Shown: positions 1 to 8,501, numbered from the stretch's first letter. The stretch is 64,000 nt of DNA from G963720515 sp963720515 (GCA_963720515.1 OY970397.1:1488001-1552000), one strand, 5' to 3'. Notes: generated by a model not told the origin, from the sequence alone. Program-made: numbers and translations.

Positions 1-533
1 TCGAGGCCGAGCGCCAGGAGCACCCGGGCCTCCACCTCTCCGTCCGGCTCGGCCGCCCGCCACTCGGCGGGGCCGCGCTCGACGTCGAAGCTCCGCAGGC
101 CGCCCGCCTCGAAGAGCCCGCGCTCGTGGTCGCCGAGCTCCCCGGGATCGGTGGCGGCGCCGATCCGGAACGGGATGCGGACCCCGAGGGCGGGCGCACG
201 CTCGAGCCCCGGCTCCACGTGGATCCGCGCGTAGCGGAACGGCGCGCCGAACAGGACCCCCGGCAACCCGCCCGCGGTCACGTAGGAGCGGAGGAAGAGC
301 ACGGTCGGCTCGTCCTCGTGCTCCACGTAGGTGCGCACGTTCAGCTGCGAGAACGGGGGCGTCGGCACCCGCCCGAGCCGGCCGGGGCCGAACCGCACCG
401 CAACCACGGAGACGAGATGGCGCCCGCCCACCGTCGCGGGCGCGAGCCCGGCGGGCGCAACGCGCTCGATCGCCGCCGGGTCGACCGGCCAGGAGCAGAG
501 CACGAGGTCGCGGACGGCGAGCCGGAGGCGCAC
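1..533 (-). CDS. DUF2071 (YqjF-like) protein, C-terminus cut by window edge
   Basis: The reverse strand reads as one open frame from a GTG at 533 to the window edge, so the C-terminus is missing. The visible ~177 residues begin MRLRLAVRDLVLCSWPVDP and contain the pattern of the DUF2071/acetoacetate-decarboxylase-like fold: an N-terminal 'SWPVDP' segment, then 'GRRHLVSVVAVRF'-like strands and an FLRSYVTAGG segment. No biochemical function is established for this family. It runs in the same direction as the secreted-protein gene behind it, 37 bases away. Family assignment is by recognition of motif order only. Confidence 0.6.
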   Translation of the reverse strand, partial: MRLRLAVRDLVLCSWPVDPAAIERVAPAGLAPATVGGRHLVSVVAVRFGPGRLGRVPTPPFSQLNVRTYVEHEDEPTVLFLRSYVTAGGLPGVLFGAPFRYARIHVEPGLERAPALGVRIPFRIGAATDPGELGDHERGLFEAGGLRSFDVERGPAEWRAAEPDGEVEARVLLALGL

Positions 534-570
534 GGCGCAAGTGTCGCGCCTCCGGCCGCCGCCCTGCGAG

Positions 571-1080
571 CTAGTCGAAGACCGCGCAGAACGGCTCCAG
601 CTCGTTCCCGGCCTCGATGCCCTCCCGGATCGGGTGCGGCCCGGCGGAGAAGAGGATCTCCCCGGTTCGCGGGTCGATCACGACGCGACCGACGTCCTTG
701 AGCTGCTCGCCGAAGACGTTCGCGGCGAGCCCGGTCGCGACGATCAGCGGCCCGGAGTCGGTGAAGAGCGTCGTCTGCATGAAGTGGTCCGGCCCCTCCC
801 GGAACGTCTGGCCGGTCGTCAGGTTGGCGATCGTGTTCTCCTCGTTGATGTGGATCTGTACGCGGACGAGCGCTCCGGTGGTCTCGTCGAAGAACCGGAA
901 GCGGTCGCCGCTCAGGTGGATCTCCCAGCGCAGGACGCCGCAGGACGTGGCGCCCTGGACGACCTGGTTCTGGCTCACCTCGGTGCGCTGCGGTGCCCCC
1001 GCCCACGCGGGCGATGCGGCGAAGGCGGCGACGCCCAGCGCGGCGAGCAGGACTAGACGGCGGAGCAGGTGGTGACGCAC
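571..1080 (-). CDS. secreted protein of unknown function
   Basis: The 169-residue product starts MRHHLLRRLVLLAALG and has a clear signal peptide: basic n-region, hydrophobic core, and an AWA-G cleavage site near residue 27. The mature part is about 140 residues, hydrophilic and apparently beta-rich, with two cysteines (in TSCGVLRW near residue 47 and near the C-terminus in EPFCAVFD) that could form one disulfide. No transmembrane segment follows the signal, so export is likely. I do not recognise the family. It lies divergent from xerC, with about 90 bases between the two starts. Confidence 0.6.
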   Translation of the reverse strand: MRHHLLRRLVLLAALGVAAFAASPAWAGAPQRTEVSQNQVVQGATSCGVLRWEIHLSGDRFRFFDETTGALVRVQIHINEENTIANLTTGQTFREGPDHFMQTTLFTDSGPLIVATGLAANVFGEQLKDVGRVVIDPRTGEILFSAGPHPIREGIEAGNELEPFCAVFD

Positions 1081-1171
1081 GAAGTCTCCCTTCTTCGGGT
1101 GTCAGAACGCTGCCCTGACGGGCGCTCCGATCCTATGACGGACGGGGCGCCGCGGCAGGAACGGGTCGCGA

Positions 1172-2035
1172 ATGACGGAATTCCCGCACGTGGACACGTC
1201 GCGCGCCATCGATCGCTTCCTCGAGAGCCCCGCGCTCTCCGACGCGACGCGGCGCGCGTACCGGATCGACCTGGACGAGTTCGCGGGCTGGCTCGGCGAG
1301 AGCCGGTCGGTCGAGGACGTGGACACGCGGCTCTTCTCGGAGTACGCGGCGTGGCTCGGCCGCGACCGGCCCGGGCGGCAGCCCCGCCGGATCGCGCCGA
1401 ACACGCTCGCGCGCAAGCTCGCCGCGGTCCGCTCGTTCCTGCGCTCGGCGCTCGGCCCGTCGCGCGTCCCCGACCTCGCGCTCGCCGGCCGCCGCCGGCG
1501 CCGCCTGCCGAACCCGCCCAAGCAGCAGGAGACCGAGGCGCTCCTCGACGGCCTCGGCGGCGACGATGCGCTCGCGCTCCGAAACCGCGCGCTCTTCGAG
1601 CTCGTCTACTCGGCGGGCCTGCGGTCGCAGGAGGCGGTGGACCTCGACCTCGCGGACGTCCAGTTCGACGCGGAGCTCGTCCACGTGCGCGGAAAGGGCG
1701 GCAAGGAGCGCGCGGTGCCGCTCGGCGAGGAGGCCTCCTACCGGCTGCGCCTCTACCTCGAGGACGGGCGCCCCGCGCTCGCGAAGGGCGCCGAGAACCG
1801 TCTCTTCCTGTCCGTGCGCGGACATCCGCTCGAGACCTCGACGCTCCGGCGCCTCCTGCCCAACCCGCACCGCCTGCGCCACGCGTTCGCCACCGACCTC
1901 CTCGAGGGCGGAGCCGACCTCCGCACGATCCAGGAGCTCCTCGGCCACTCGTCCCTCTCGACCACCCAGACCTACAGCCACGTGGACGCCAAGCGCCTGC
2001 GGAAAATCTATGACCGCTCCCACCCCAGAGCCTGA
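1172..2035 (+). CDS. xerC: tyrosine site-specific recombinase XerC
   Basis: The 287-residue protein has the N-terminal SAM-like core-binding domain (about residues 8-100) and the C-terminal tyrosine recombinase domain. Catalytic residues are visible: Arg in AGLRSQEAV, His-x-x-Arg in HRLRHAFATD, the second His in LLGHSSLS, and the nucleophile Tyr in TTQTYSHV. Such proteins resolve chromosome dimers at dif together with a partner recombinase. The partner gene follows immediately and overlaps by 26 bases, so the two are probably co-translated. The loop before HRLRHAF is shorter than in proteobacterial XerC. The start used is an ATG; an earlier ATG at 1135 is in another frame. Confidence 0.9.
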   Translation: MTEFPHVDTSRAIDRFLESPALSDATRRAYRIDLDEFAGWLGESRSVEDVDTRLFSEYAAWLGRDRPGRQPRRIAPNTLARKLAAVRSFLRSALGPSRVPDLALAGRRRRRLPNPPKQQETEALLDGLGGDDALALRNRALFELVYSAGLRSQEAVDLDLADVQFDAELVHVRGKGGKERAVPLGEEASYRLRLYLEDGRPALAKGAENRLFLSVRGHPLETSTLRRLLPNPHRLRHAFATDLLEGGADLRTIQELLGHSSLSTTQTYSHVDAKRLRKIYDRSHPRA

Positions 2036-2943
2036 CGTCGCGGTCGAGAGCTTCCTCGCGCTGCTGGGAGCCCGCCGCTCGCCCCGCACCGTCGACGCCT
2101 ACCGCCGCGACCTCACCGACCTCGCGCGCTTCCTCGGCCGCTCGCCCACGTCGGCGTCGACGGACGAGGTGCAGGCCTGGCTCGCCGAGCTCCGCGCGCC
2201 AGGGGCTCGCGCCGGCGTCCATCGCGCGCAAGGCCTCGGCCACACGGACCTTCTTCCGCCACCTCGTCCTGCTCGGGATCCGGCCGGACAACCCGGCCGC
2301 CGATGTGCCGCTGCCGAGGCGCCGCCAGAAGCTCCCGCGCTCGCTCACGCCCGCCGAGATGGAGCGCCTGATCGCGGCGGCGAACGGCACCGCGCCGCGC
2401 AACTTCCGCGACCGCGCGCTCGTCGAGCTCCTCTACGGCGCGGGACTCCGCGTGAGCGAGGCGGTCGGGCTCGAGCTCGGCGGCGTGGATCTCGACGAGC
2501 GGCTCGTACGCTGCGTCGGCAAGGGCGACAAGGAGCGGATCGTGCCGCTCGGCCGCGAGGCGGTCGAGGCCGTGCGGCGCTACCTCGCCCGGGGGCGGCC
2601 CTACCTCGACAGGCGCCGCCGCCCCGACCTCTTCCTGAACGCCCAGGGCGGCGCGCTCACCCGCGCGGGCGCGTTCCTCATCCTGCGCCGGCTCGCCGTG
2701 CAGGCAGGGCTCGAGCCGGAGCGAATCCACCCGCATCTCCTGCGCCACTCGTTCGCGACGCACCTCCTCGAGGGCGGCGCCGACCTACGGAGCGTCCAGG
2801 AGATGCTCGGCCACGCCGACCTGGGGACGACCGAGGTCTACACGCACGTCAGCGAGAAGCGGCGGCGCGAGACGTACTTCCGCGCGCACCCGCACGCGAA
2901 GCGTCAAGCCACTTCGCGCAAGGCGCCCGACCGCACGTCGTAG
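2010..2943 (+). CDS. xerD: tyrosine recombinase XerD, with a single-base frame break near 2200
   Basis: The N-terminal half (MTAPTPEPDVAVESFLALLG onwards) is in one frame up to about 2200. The rest, including all catalytic residues (Arg in GLRVSEAV, HLLRHSFATH, LGHADLGTT, Tyr in TTEVYTHV), continues in the next frame to 2943. Deleting one C at about 2199-2200 restores a continuous protein (LRAQGLAPASIARKA). About 310 residues would be expected, normal for XerD. It overlaps the end of xerC by 26 bases and converges on the carbonic anhydrase gene, with 40 bases of 3' overlap. The break is more likely a sequencing error than a real lesion, because similar single-base insertions occur elsewhere in the window. 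Confidence 0.8.
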
Positions 2944-3398
2944 ATCCAGCCGCTCACGGTCACGCCGGCGATGTACGGCGACGCCTTCGCCTTCGCGACG
3001 CTCTGCCGCACGCTCTCCTCGAGGTCGGGGAACGGCTGGAAGTCCACGTCCGAGGCGTCGGCGTCCTTCTCCGCCTTGAGCTTCTCGCGCAGGTCGTCGT
3101 TCGAGAAGGTGAGCATCCCGCAGTCCGTGTGGGCGATCACGAACGCCTCCTCGGTGCCGAGGAGGTTGTGCGAGATGCAGAGCGAGCGGATCGCGTCGTC
3201 GGTGACGAGGCCGCCGGCGTTGCGGATCACGTGCGCGTCGCCCTCCTCGAGCCCGAGCGCCTTCGCCGGGTCGATGCGCGCGTCCATGCAGGTCACCACC
3301 GCGAAGCGCCGGCCGGGTGGCATCGGCAGATCGCCCTTCTCGAAGTCGCTCGCGTAGTCGGAGTTCGCCTGGAGCAGCTCCTCGCGCACGGACATCAC
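2904..3398 (-). CDS. beta-class carbonic anhydrase
   Basis: The 164-residue protein carries the zinc-binding signature of short beta-carbonic anhydrases: Cys-Met-Asp-Ala-Arg near residue 37 (Cys ligand plus the Asp-Arg dyad) and His-Thr-Asp-Cys-Gly near residue 90 (His and Cys ligands). It should interconvert CO2 and bicarbonate in the cytoplasm. Bicarbonate is the co-substrate of the biotin carboxylase encoded near 16 kb. An AGGAGG ribosome-binding site lies just upstream of the MM start. A perfect inverted repeat (3414-3442) sits in front of the gene and could be an operator. Its 3' end overlaps that of xerD. Confidence 0.85.
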   Translation of the reverse strand: MMSVREELLQANSDYASDFEKGDLPMPPGRRFAVVTCMDARIDPAKALGLEEGDAHVIRNAGGLVTDDAIRSLCISHNLLGTEEAFVIAHTDCGMLTFSNDDLREKLKAEKDADASDVDFQPFPDLEESVRQSVAKAKASPYIAGVTVSGWIYDVRSGALREVA

Positions 3399-3413
3399 AC
3401 GGCCTCCTGTAGT

Positions 3414-3442
3414 CGCGTTACTTCCGATAATGAAGTAACGCG
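3414..3442. repeat. perfect 11-bp inverted repeat upstream of the carbonic anhydrase gene
   Basis: Arms CGCGTTACTTC and GAAGTAACGCG are exactly complementary and separated by the 7-base spacer CGATAAT. The element sits 16 bases before the carbonic anhydrase start and directly after the HEAT-repeat gene end on the same strand. No T-run follows on the minus strand, so it looks more like a dimeric-regulator operator than a Rho-independent terminator, though either is possible. It is strikingly AT-rich at its centre compared with the surroundings. Confidence 0.6.
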
Positions 3443-3446
3443 GAGA

Positions 3447-3932
3447 CTAGCGTGCGCGCGCCTTGCGGCGCAGGCTGTCGGCGACCGAGCCGGCGGCGGC
3501 GCGGATGTCCTGCTCCTCCGCCTCGTTGGCGAAGTGGTCGAGGAGCGTGATCGTGTCCTGCGCGGGTGAGCCGTTCTTCAGGCAGAGGATGGCGAGGCGC
3601 CGCACGGCGTTCACCGGGTCGGCGTTCGCGAGCTCGTGGAGCAGCGGCCGGTTGCCGTTGACGAGGCCCGGATGGTCGCGGGAGAGCAGCTCGAGCGAGA
3701 GGAGCGCCGAGCCGCGGCAGGCCGGGCTCTCGTCCTCGAGCCCGCGCCGCAGGAGCTCGGTCTTCTGCGCGAAGCGGAGCTGGCCGATCGCGCGGTAGGC
3801 CTGCGCGCGAACGCGGAAGTCCGGGTCCCGCGCGGCCGCCTCGAGCTCCTCGTCGACGGCGCGGCGAAGGTCTGCGAGCGCGCGCTCCCCCGGCTCAGCC
3901 GCGGCGCGGGCGGCGGCCTCGGAAAGATCCAC
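3447..3932 (-). CDS. HEAT-repeat protein coupled to citrate synthase
   Basis: Starting at a GTG (3932) that overlaps the TAG of the citrate synthase gene (TAGTG), this encodes about 161 residues. The sequence is helical, with repeats of the HEAT/armadillo type such as RDPDFRVRAQAYRAIGQL, DESPACRGSALLSLELL and DPVNAVRRLAILCL. Such repeats make protein-protein scaffolds. No catalytic motif is present. The tight translational overlap with citrate synthase suggests the two proteins are made in proportion, but no HEAT partner of citrate synthase is established, so the functional link is inference. Confidence 0.7.
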   Translation of the reverse strand: MDLSEAAARAAAEPGERALADLRRAVDEELEAAARDPDFRVRAQAYRAIGQLRFAQKTELLRRGLEDESPACRGSALLSLELLSRDHPGLVNGNRPLLHELANADPVNAVRRLAILCLKNGSPAQDTITLLDHFANEAEEQDIRAAAGSVADSLRRKARAR

Positions 3933-5035
3933 TAGCGCGCGACGGGCGCTCCGCCCGCGACGTCGGAGGCGGGGCGGCTGCCCGGCCCGATGTACTGGGC
4001 CGACGGGCGGATCAGCCGGCCGGTGCGCTTCTCCTCGAGGATGTGGGCCGACCAGCCGGCGACGCGCGCGCACGCGAACATGGCAGGCGTCAGGTCGGGC
4101 GGGATCTCGGCCACGTCGAGGACGACCGCGGAGTAGAACTCGACGTTGGTCGCGATCACGTAGTCCGGCTTCCGGTCGCGGAGCGCGGCGAGCGCGGCCT
4201 GCTCGAGCGCCTCTGCGACCTCGTAGCGCGGCGAGCCGAGCTCCTGGGCGGTGCGCTTGAGGATCCGCGAGCGGGGATCCTCGGCGCGGTAGACCCGGTG
4301 GCCGAAGCCCATGATTCGTCCCCGCGTGTCGAGCAGGTTCTTCACGTAGCCGTCGGGGTCGCCGCTCGCGGCCACCTCGTTGAGCATCGGAAGCACGCGC
4401 GCCGGCGCGCCGCCGTGGAGCGGGCCGCTGAGCGCGCCGACCGCCGCCGACATCGCGGCGCCGCAGTCCGCACCGGTCGACGCCGTGATGCGGGCGGTGA
4501 AGGTCGAGGCGTTCAGGCCGTGCTCGGCGGTGCAGATCCAGTAGGTGTCGATCGCCTTGACGTGATCCGGGTTCGCCTCGCCGCGCCAACGAAGGAGGAA
4601 CTTCTCGGCGGCCGTCTCGCCTTGGGCGACGACGTCGTCGGAGGCCGGCTCGCGGCCGTCGGCGACAGCGGCCGACTGCGCGACGATGGACATCATCTCG
4701 GCCGAGAGGCGGGCGAGGTCGTCGCGGGCCTCCTCGTCCGAGATGTCGATGATCTTCTTGAGGCCCCACTCGGCGGAGAGATGCGCGGTCTCGGCCTGGA
4801 GGTCGGACGGCGCGTTCCCGGAGAGGCCCTTCGGCTCGTAGGGCTCCGGGTCGGGCATCCCCGGCTCGAAGCTGTTGTCGACGAGGAGGCCCCAGATCTG
4901 CTCGTAGTGGTAGCGGCCGACGAGGTCCTCGATGTCCACCCCGCGGTAGCGGAGCGCACCCCCCTCGCGGTCGGGCTCGGCGATCTCGGTCTGGAAGGCG
5001 ACGACGCCCTCGAGTCCTGGCCTGAACTCGTTCAC
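3932..5035 (-). CDS. gltA: citrate synthase
   Basis: The 367-residue product starts at a GTG (VNEFRPGLEG) and matches the short citrate/2-methylcitrate synthase family. The catalytic histidines lie in EHGLNAS and LHGGAP, with the GFGHRVY segment that binds substrate near residue 225. The enzyme condenses oxaloacetate with acetyl-CoA; this family may also accept propionyl-CoA, and sequence alone cannot separate those activities. The gene stands divergent from isocitrate dehydrogenase and near malate dehydrogenase and succinyl-CoA synthetase, which favours a TCA-cycle role. The longer open frame upstream to 6253 is antisense shadow. Confidence 0.9.
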   Translation of the reverse strand: MNEFRPGLEGVVAFQTEIAEPDREGGALRYRGVDIEDLVGRYHYEQIWGLLVDNSFEPGMPDPEPYEPKGLSGNAPSDLQAETAHLSAEWGLKKIIDISDEEARDDLARLSAEMMSIVAQSAAVADGREPASDDVVAQGETAAEKFLLRWRGEANPDHVKAIDTYWICTAEHGLNASTFTARITASTGADCGAAMSAAVGALSGPLHGGAPARVLPMLNEVAASGDPDGYVKNLLDTRGRIMGFGHRVYRAEDPRSRILKRTAQELGSPRYEVAEALEQAALAALRDRKPDYVIATNVEFYSAVVLDVAEIPPDLTPAMFACARVAGWSAHILEEKRTGRLIRPSAQYIGPGSRPASDVAGGAPVAR

Positions 5036-5101
5036 GCGCGCAAATGTACCCGGTCGGGCGAAACGGCAGGCGGCTCGAGAGTCTCGGATAAAGTCGGCGG
5101 C

Positions 5102-6190
5102 GTGCCGCACCGCGTAACGCTCATCCCCGGCGACGGGACCGGCCCCGAGATCGCCGAGGCCACGCGCCGCGTGATCGATGCGAGCGGCGCCGAGATCGAG
5201 TGGGACGTCCAGCTCGCGGGCGCCGACGTGATGGACCAGCACGGCGGCAACCCGCTCCCGGATCACGTGCTCGACTCGATCCGAACGAACGGCACCGCCA
5301 TCAAGGGTCCGATCACGACGCCGGTCGGCACCGGCTTCCGCTCCGTGAACGTCGCGCTCCGCAAGAGCCTCGACCTCTACGGCCAGGTGCGGCCCTGCAA
5401 GACGTACCCGGGTGTGCGCACGCGCTACGAGGACGTGGACATCGTGCTCGTGCGCGAGAACACCGAGGATCTCTACGCCGGGATCGAGTTCGAGGAGGGG
5501 ACGCCGGACGCGCTCGATCTGATCGAGTGGCTGGGCGAGCGCGGCGCGACCGTGCGCCCCGGCTCCGGGATCTCGATCAAGCCGATCTCCGTCGAGGGCT
5601 CGCGGCGGATCGTGCAGTTCGCCTTCGACTACGCCAGGCGCAACGGCCGCCGCAAGGTCACGGCCGTGCACAAGGCGAACATCATGAAGTTCACGGACGG
5701 GCTCTACCTGCGCGTCGCGCGCGAGGTGGCCGTGGAGAACGGGGACATCGAGTTCGAGGATCGCATCGTGGACAACCTCTCGATGCAACTCGTCCAGCGG
5801 CCCGAGGAGTACGACGTCCTCGTCTGCCCGAACCTGTACGGCGACATCGTCTCCGACCTCGCCGCCGGCCTGATCGGCGGGCTGGGCCTCGCGCCGGGCG
5901 GGAACTTCGGTGAGCAGGCCGCGGTGTTCGAGCCGACGCACGGCTCGGCGCCCAAGTACACCGGCCAGAACCGCGTGAACCCGATGGCGATGATGCTCTC
6001 CGGCGTCATGATGCTGCGCCACCTGGAGGAGCGCGAGGCGGCCGAGCGCCTGGAGGACGCGATCGCCGCGGTGATCGCCGAGGGCCGCTCGGTCACGTAC
6101 GACATGAAGCCGACCCGCGACGACCCGACGGCCGTCGGGACGAGCGAGGTCGCGGACGCAATCATCGAGCGAATGGGAGTGACGGTTTGA
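5102..6190 (+). CDS. icd: NAD-type isocitrate dehydrogenase (isocitrate/isopropylmalate dehydrogenase family)
   Basis: The 362-residue protein starts at GTG 5102 (VPHRVTLIPGDGTGPEI) and has family signatures throughout. These include the LIPGDGTGPEI nucleotide-binding start, KGPITTPVG, VRENTEDLYAGIE, the catalytic Lys in HKANIMK, NLYGDIVSDLAAGLIGG, and EPTHGSAPKY near the adenosine site. The paralog range covers isocitrate, isopropylmalate and homoisocitrate dehydrogenases. VRENTEDLYAG together with a malate dehydrogenase partner favours isocitrate. It ends in a TTGA overlap with mdh, so the two genes form an operon. Confidence 0.88.
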   Translation: MPHRVTLIPGDGTGPEIAEATRRVIDASGAEIEWDVQLAGADVMDQHGGNPLPDHVLDSIRTNGTAIKGPITTPVGTGFRSVNVALRKSLDLYGQVRPCKTYPGVRTRYEDVDIVLVRENTEDLYAGIEFEEGTPDALDLIEWLGERGATVRPGSGISIKPISVEGSRRIVQFAFDYARRNGRRKVTAVHKANIMKFTDGLYLRVAREVAVENGDIEFEDRIVDNLSMQLVQRPEEYDVLVCPNLYGDIVSDLAAGLIGGLGLAPGGNFGEQAAVFEPTHGSAPKYTGQNRVNPMAMMLSGVMMLRHLEEREAAERLEDAIAAVIAEGRSVTYDMKPTRDDPTAVGTSEVADAIIERMGVTV

Positions 6191-7116
6191 GACAGAAGGT
6201 GACCGTCGTCGGCGCGGGGAACGTGGGCGCGACCGCGGCGCAGGAGATCGCACGGCGCGACTACGCAGACGTCGTCCTCGTGGACATCAAGGAAAACCTG
6301 CCGCAGGGCAAGGCGCTCGACATGAACCAGGCGGGCGCGGTGCTCGGCTACGAGCCGAACGTCCTCGGGTCGAACGGCTACGAGGAGACGAAGGACTCCG
6401 ACGTCGTCGTCATCACCGCGGGCCTGCCGCGCTCGCCGGGCATGAGCCGCGACGACCTGGTGCAGACGAACGAGAAGATCGTCGGCTCCGTCACCGAGTC
6501 GGTGGTCGAGCACTCCCCGGACGCGATCCTGATCGTGGTCTCGAACCCGCTCGACGCCATGTGCCACGTGGCGAAGGCGACCTCGGGCTGGCCGAAGGAG
6601 CGCGTCTTCGGCATGGCCGGGATCCTCGACACGGCGCGGTTCTCCGCGTTCATCGCCGAGGCGGCCGGCGCGTCCGTGAAGGACGTGACCGCGATGGTGC
6701 TCGGCGGCCACGGCGACCAGATGGTCCCGGTCGTCTCGGCTACGAGCGTCGGCGGCATCCCGCTCACGAAGCTCGTGGACGGCGCGACGATCGACGCGAT
6801 GGTCGAGCGGACGCGGAAGGGCGGCGGCGAGATCGTCAACCTGCTCGGCACCTCGGCCTGGTACGCCCCCGGCGCCGCGGCCGCGCAGATGGTGGACGCC
6901 GTTTGCCTGGACGAGAAGCGCGTGCTCCCGTGCACCGCGTACCTCGAGGGCGAGTACGGGATCGACGGGCTCTACATGGGTGTCCCCGTCAAGCTCGGCA
7001 AGGACGGCGTGGAGGAGATCGTCGAGCTCGACCTGACGGACGGCGAGCGCGCGGAGCTCGAGCAGTCGGCGGCCGCGGTGCGCGAGGTCGTGGGCGTGCT
7101 GGCGCGCGCCTCGTAG
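6187..7116 (+). CDS. mdh: malate dehydrogenase
   Basis: The product is 309 residues and belongs to the LDH-like malate dehydrogenase group. It shows the Rossmann GAGNVGATAAQ motif, Asp at the end of beta-2 (VVLVDIKE, NAD preference), the substrate-binding loop GLPRSPGMSRDDL with two arginines, and the catalytic His in GGHGDQMV. The reaction is malate to oxaloacetate with NAD. It starts at TTG 6187, inside the stop codon of icd, so translation is coupled. With citrate synthase across the divergent gap it forms a compact TCA unit. Confidence 0.92.
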   Translation: MRQKVTVVGAGNVGATAAQEIARRDYADVVLVDIKENLPQGKALDMNQAGAVLGYEPNVLGSNGYEETKDSDVVVITAGLPRSPGMSRDDLVQTNEKIVGSVTESVVEHSPDAILIVVSNPLDAMCHVAKATSGWPKERVFGMAGILDTARFSAFIAEAAGASVKDVTAMVLGGHGDQMVPVVSATSVGGIPLTKLVDGATIDAMVERTRKGGGEIVNLLGTSAWYAPGAAAAQMVDAVCLDEKRVLPCTAYLEGEYGIDGLYMGVPVKLGKDGVEEIVELDLTDGERAELEQSAAAVREVVGVLARAS

Positions 7117-7137
7117 AGTCACGTCCACAATGGGCGC

Positions 7138-8133
7138 GTGAAGCGCCTCCTCATCATCCTCGGCGCGGTCGCGGCGGCCGTCGTCATCGGGTCGCTGTTC
7201 ATCCCGTCGGACTACTACCTGTACCTCCCGGACAAGGCCCGTCCGGTGGACTCGCTCGTCACGGTCCCGGGCGAGAAGAAGACGGACGAGAACTCGAACG
7301 GCGGCGGGATCTACATGGTGGACGTCCTCGTCGCGAAGGCTTCGCTCGCCGAGCGCGTCTTCCCGGAGATCCGCGACGGCGCGACGCTCCTCCCGGCCAA
7401 GGCGGTGAACCCGGGCGGCGTGAGCCAGAAGCAGCTGAACCAGCAGGGGCTGAACCAGATGACCCAGTCGCAGGAGGCCGCAGTCACGGTCGCGCTCCGC
7501 CACCTCGGCTACAAGGTGAAGGTGAGCCGGGACGGCGCGGAGGTGATCCAGGTCGACCCGGACTACCCGGCCGACGGCGAGCTCGAGGTCGGCGACGTGA
7601 TCGTCGAGTCGCGCGGGCTCGAGGTGAAGTCGCCGGAGGATCTCCAGCGGGCGATGGCGGACGTGAAGCCCGGCCAGAAGGTGGACATCGTCGTGGAGCG
7701 GAAGGGCAAGCGGGTGCCGCTCACCGTCGGGACGGCCAAGTCGCCGAACCCGAAGACGCCCGACAAGGCGATCTTCGGCATCGTGGTCGAGCAGGCCGCC
7801 GAGTTCACGTTCCCGATCGACATCAAGTTCAACTCGGGCGCGATCGGCGGGCCCTCGGCCGGCCTCGCCTTCTCGCTCGACATCGTGGACGAGCTCGGCG
7901 AGGACATCGACAAGGGCCGCAAGATCGCCGTCACGGGGACGATCGACCTCGCGGGCCGGGTCGGCGTCATCGGCGGGATCAAGCAGAAGACGATCGGCGC
8001 GCGCCAATCGGGCGCGACGCTCTTCCTCGTCCCGGACGAGAACGCGGCCGAGGCGCGCAAGTACGCGGACGACATGAAGATCGTCCCGGTCACGACGTTC
8101 GACGAGGCGCTCGCGAAGCTCGGCGCCCAGTGA
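7138..8133 (+). CDS. membrane-anchored PDZ and Lon-type (S16) protease domain protein
   Basis: The 331-residue protein starts at GTG 7138 with one N-terminal transmembrane segment (LLIILGAVAAAVVIGSLFI). A PDZ domain covers about residues 135-200, including the DGELEVGDVIVESRG core. A Lon proteolytic domain follows, with the Ser-Lys dyad in GGPSAGLAFS and GGIKQKTIGA. There is no AAA+ ATPase domain. This architecture matches the YlbL-like family found widely in Gram-positive bacteria, probably an extracytoplasmic membrane-bound peptidase; its substrate is unknown. It follows mdh by about 20 bases. Confidence 0.88.
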   Translation: MKRLLIILGAVAAAVVIGSLFIPSDYYLYLPDKARPVDSLVTVPGEKKTDENSNGGGIYMVDVLVAKASLAERVFPEIRDGATLLPAKAVNPGGVSQKQLNQQGLNQMTQSQEAAVTVALRHLGYKVKVSRDGAEVIQVDPDYPADGELEVGDVIVESRGLEVKSPEDLQRAMADVKPGQKVDIVVERKGKRVPLTVGTAKSPNPKTPDKAIFGIVVEQAAEFTFPIDIKFNSGAIGGPSAGLAFSLDIVDELGEDIDKGRKIAVTGTIDLAGRVGVIGGIKQKTIGARQSGATLFLVPDENAAEARKYADDMKIVPVTTFDEALAKLGAQ

Positions 8134-8189
8134 TCCGTTTACCGATCTGACACTTCGCGGAATTTGCAGGAACTCCGCGGTGGGAAGCC

Positions 8190-8501
8190 ATGGCCGGACG
8201 AGCCGGTTGGCCTATCATCGCCCGAGTCCGAAGGGACCGGACTCGATTGGCGAATCACCCCCCGAAGCATCAGGGCACCGCGACCAGCGCGGTCACCTGC
8301 GACGATTGCTTCTTCCGTCGCGCGCAGCTCTGTGCGCTTCCCGGGAACACCGTCTGCCCGACGTTCCGCCCCGCCGTCGAGGCGCGGGTCGAGCCGCCGG
8401 CCAAGCAGCTGCGGGCGGTCTACGTTCCTAGGCCGCGACGGGCACGGACGCCGCGAGGCGCGCGACGCCCTCGCCGATCTCGTCCGCGGTCGCGAAGCTG
8501 A
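8190..8501 (+). CDS. small four-cysteine protein
   Basis: The frame contains a compact cysteine cluster, TCDDCFFRRAQLCALPG followed by NTVCPTFRP, with spacing Cys-x2-Cys-x7-Cys-x7-Cys. This suggests a small zinc- or Fe-S-binding domain. ATG 8190 opens the frame, but TTG 8247 (LANHPPKHQGT) is a credible alternative since the conserved-looking part begins near 8265. The frame continues to 8501 and overlaps the convergent aminotransferase 3' end by 74 bases. I do not recognise a named family. A weak hairpin (CGCGGA/TCCGCG, 8156-8179) precedes it. Confidence 0.4.
   Translation: MAGRAGWPIIARVRRDRTRLANHPPKHQGTATSAVTCDDCFFRRAQLCALPGNTVCPTFRPAVEARVEPPAKQLRAVYVPRPRRARTPRGARRPRRSRPRSRS

Noticed and set aside
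126..1075. Three overlapping forward frames in the first kilobase
   Set aside because: They lie opposite the DUF2071 and secreted-protein genes, both of which have coherent protein features; the forward frames do not.
2199..2200. Programmed +1 frameshifting as a shared mechanism for the broken genes
   Set aside because: The break sites share no codon or slippery motif and include unrelated housekeeping genes, so sequencing error is preferred; kept as an alternative within the finding.
3932..6253. Long antisense frames across icd, mdh and similar genes (for example 5704-8007)
   Set aside because: They run opposite strongly conserved genes and have the Arg/Ala/Asp-rich composition of GC-rich shadow frames, with no domain pattern.
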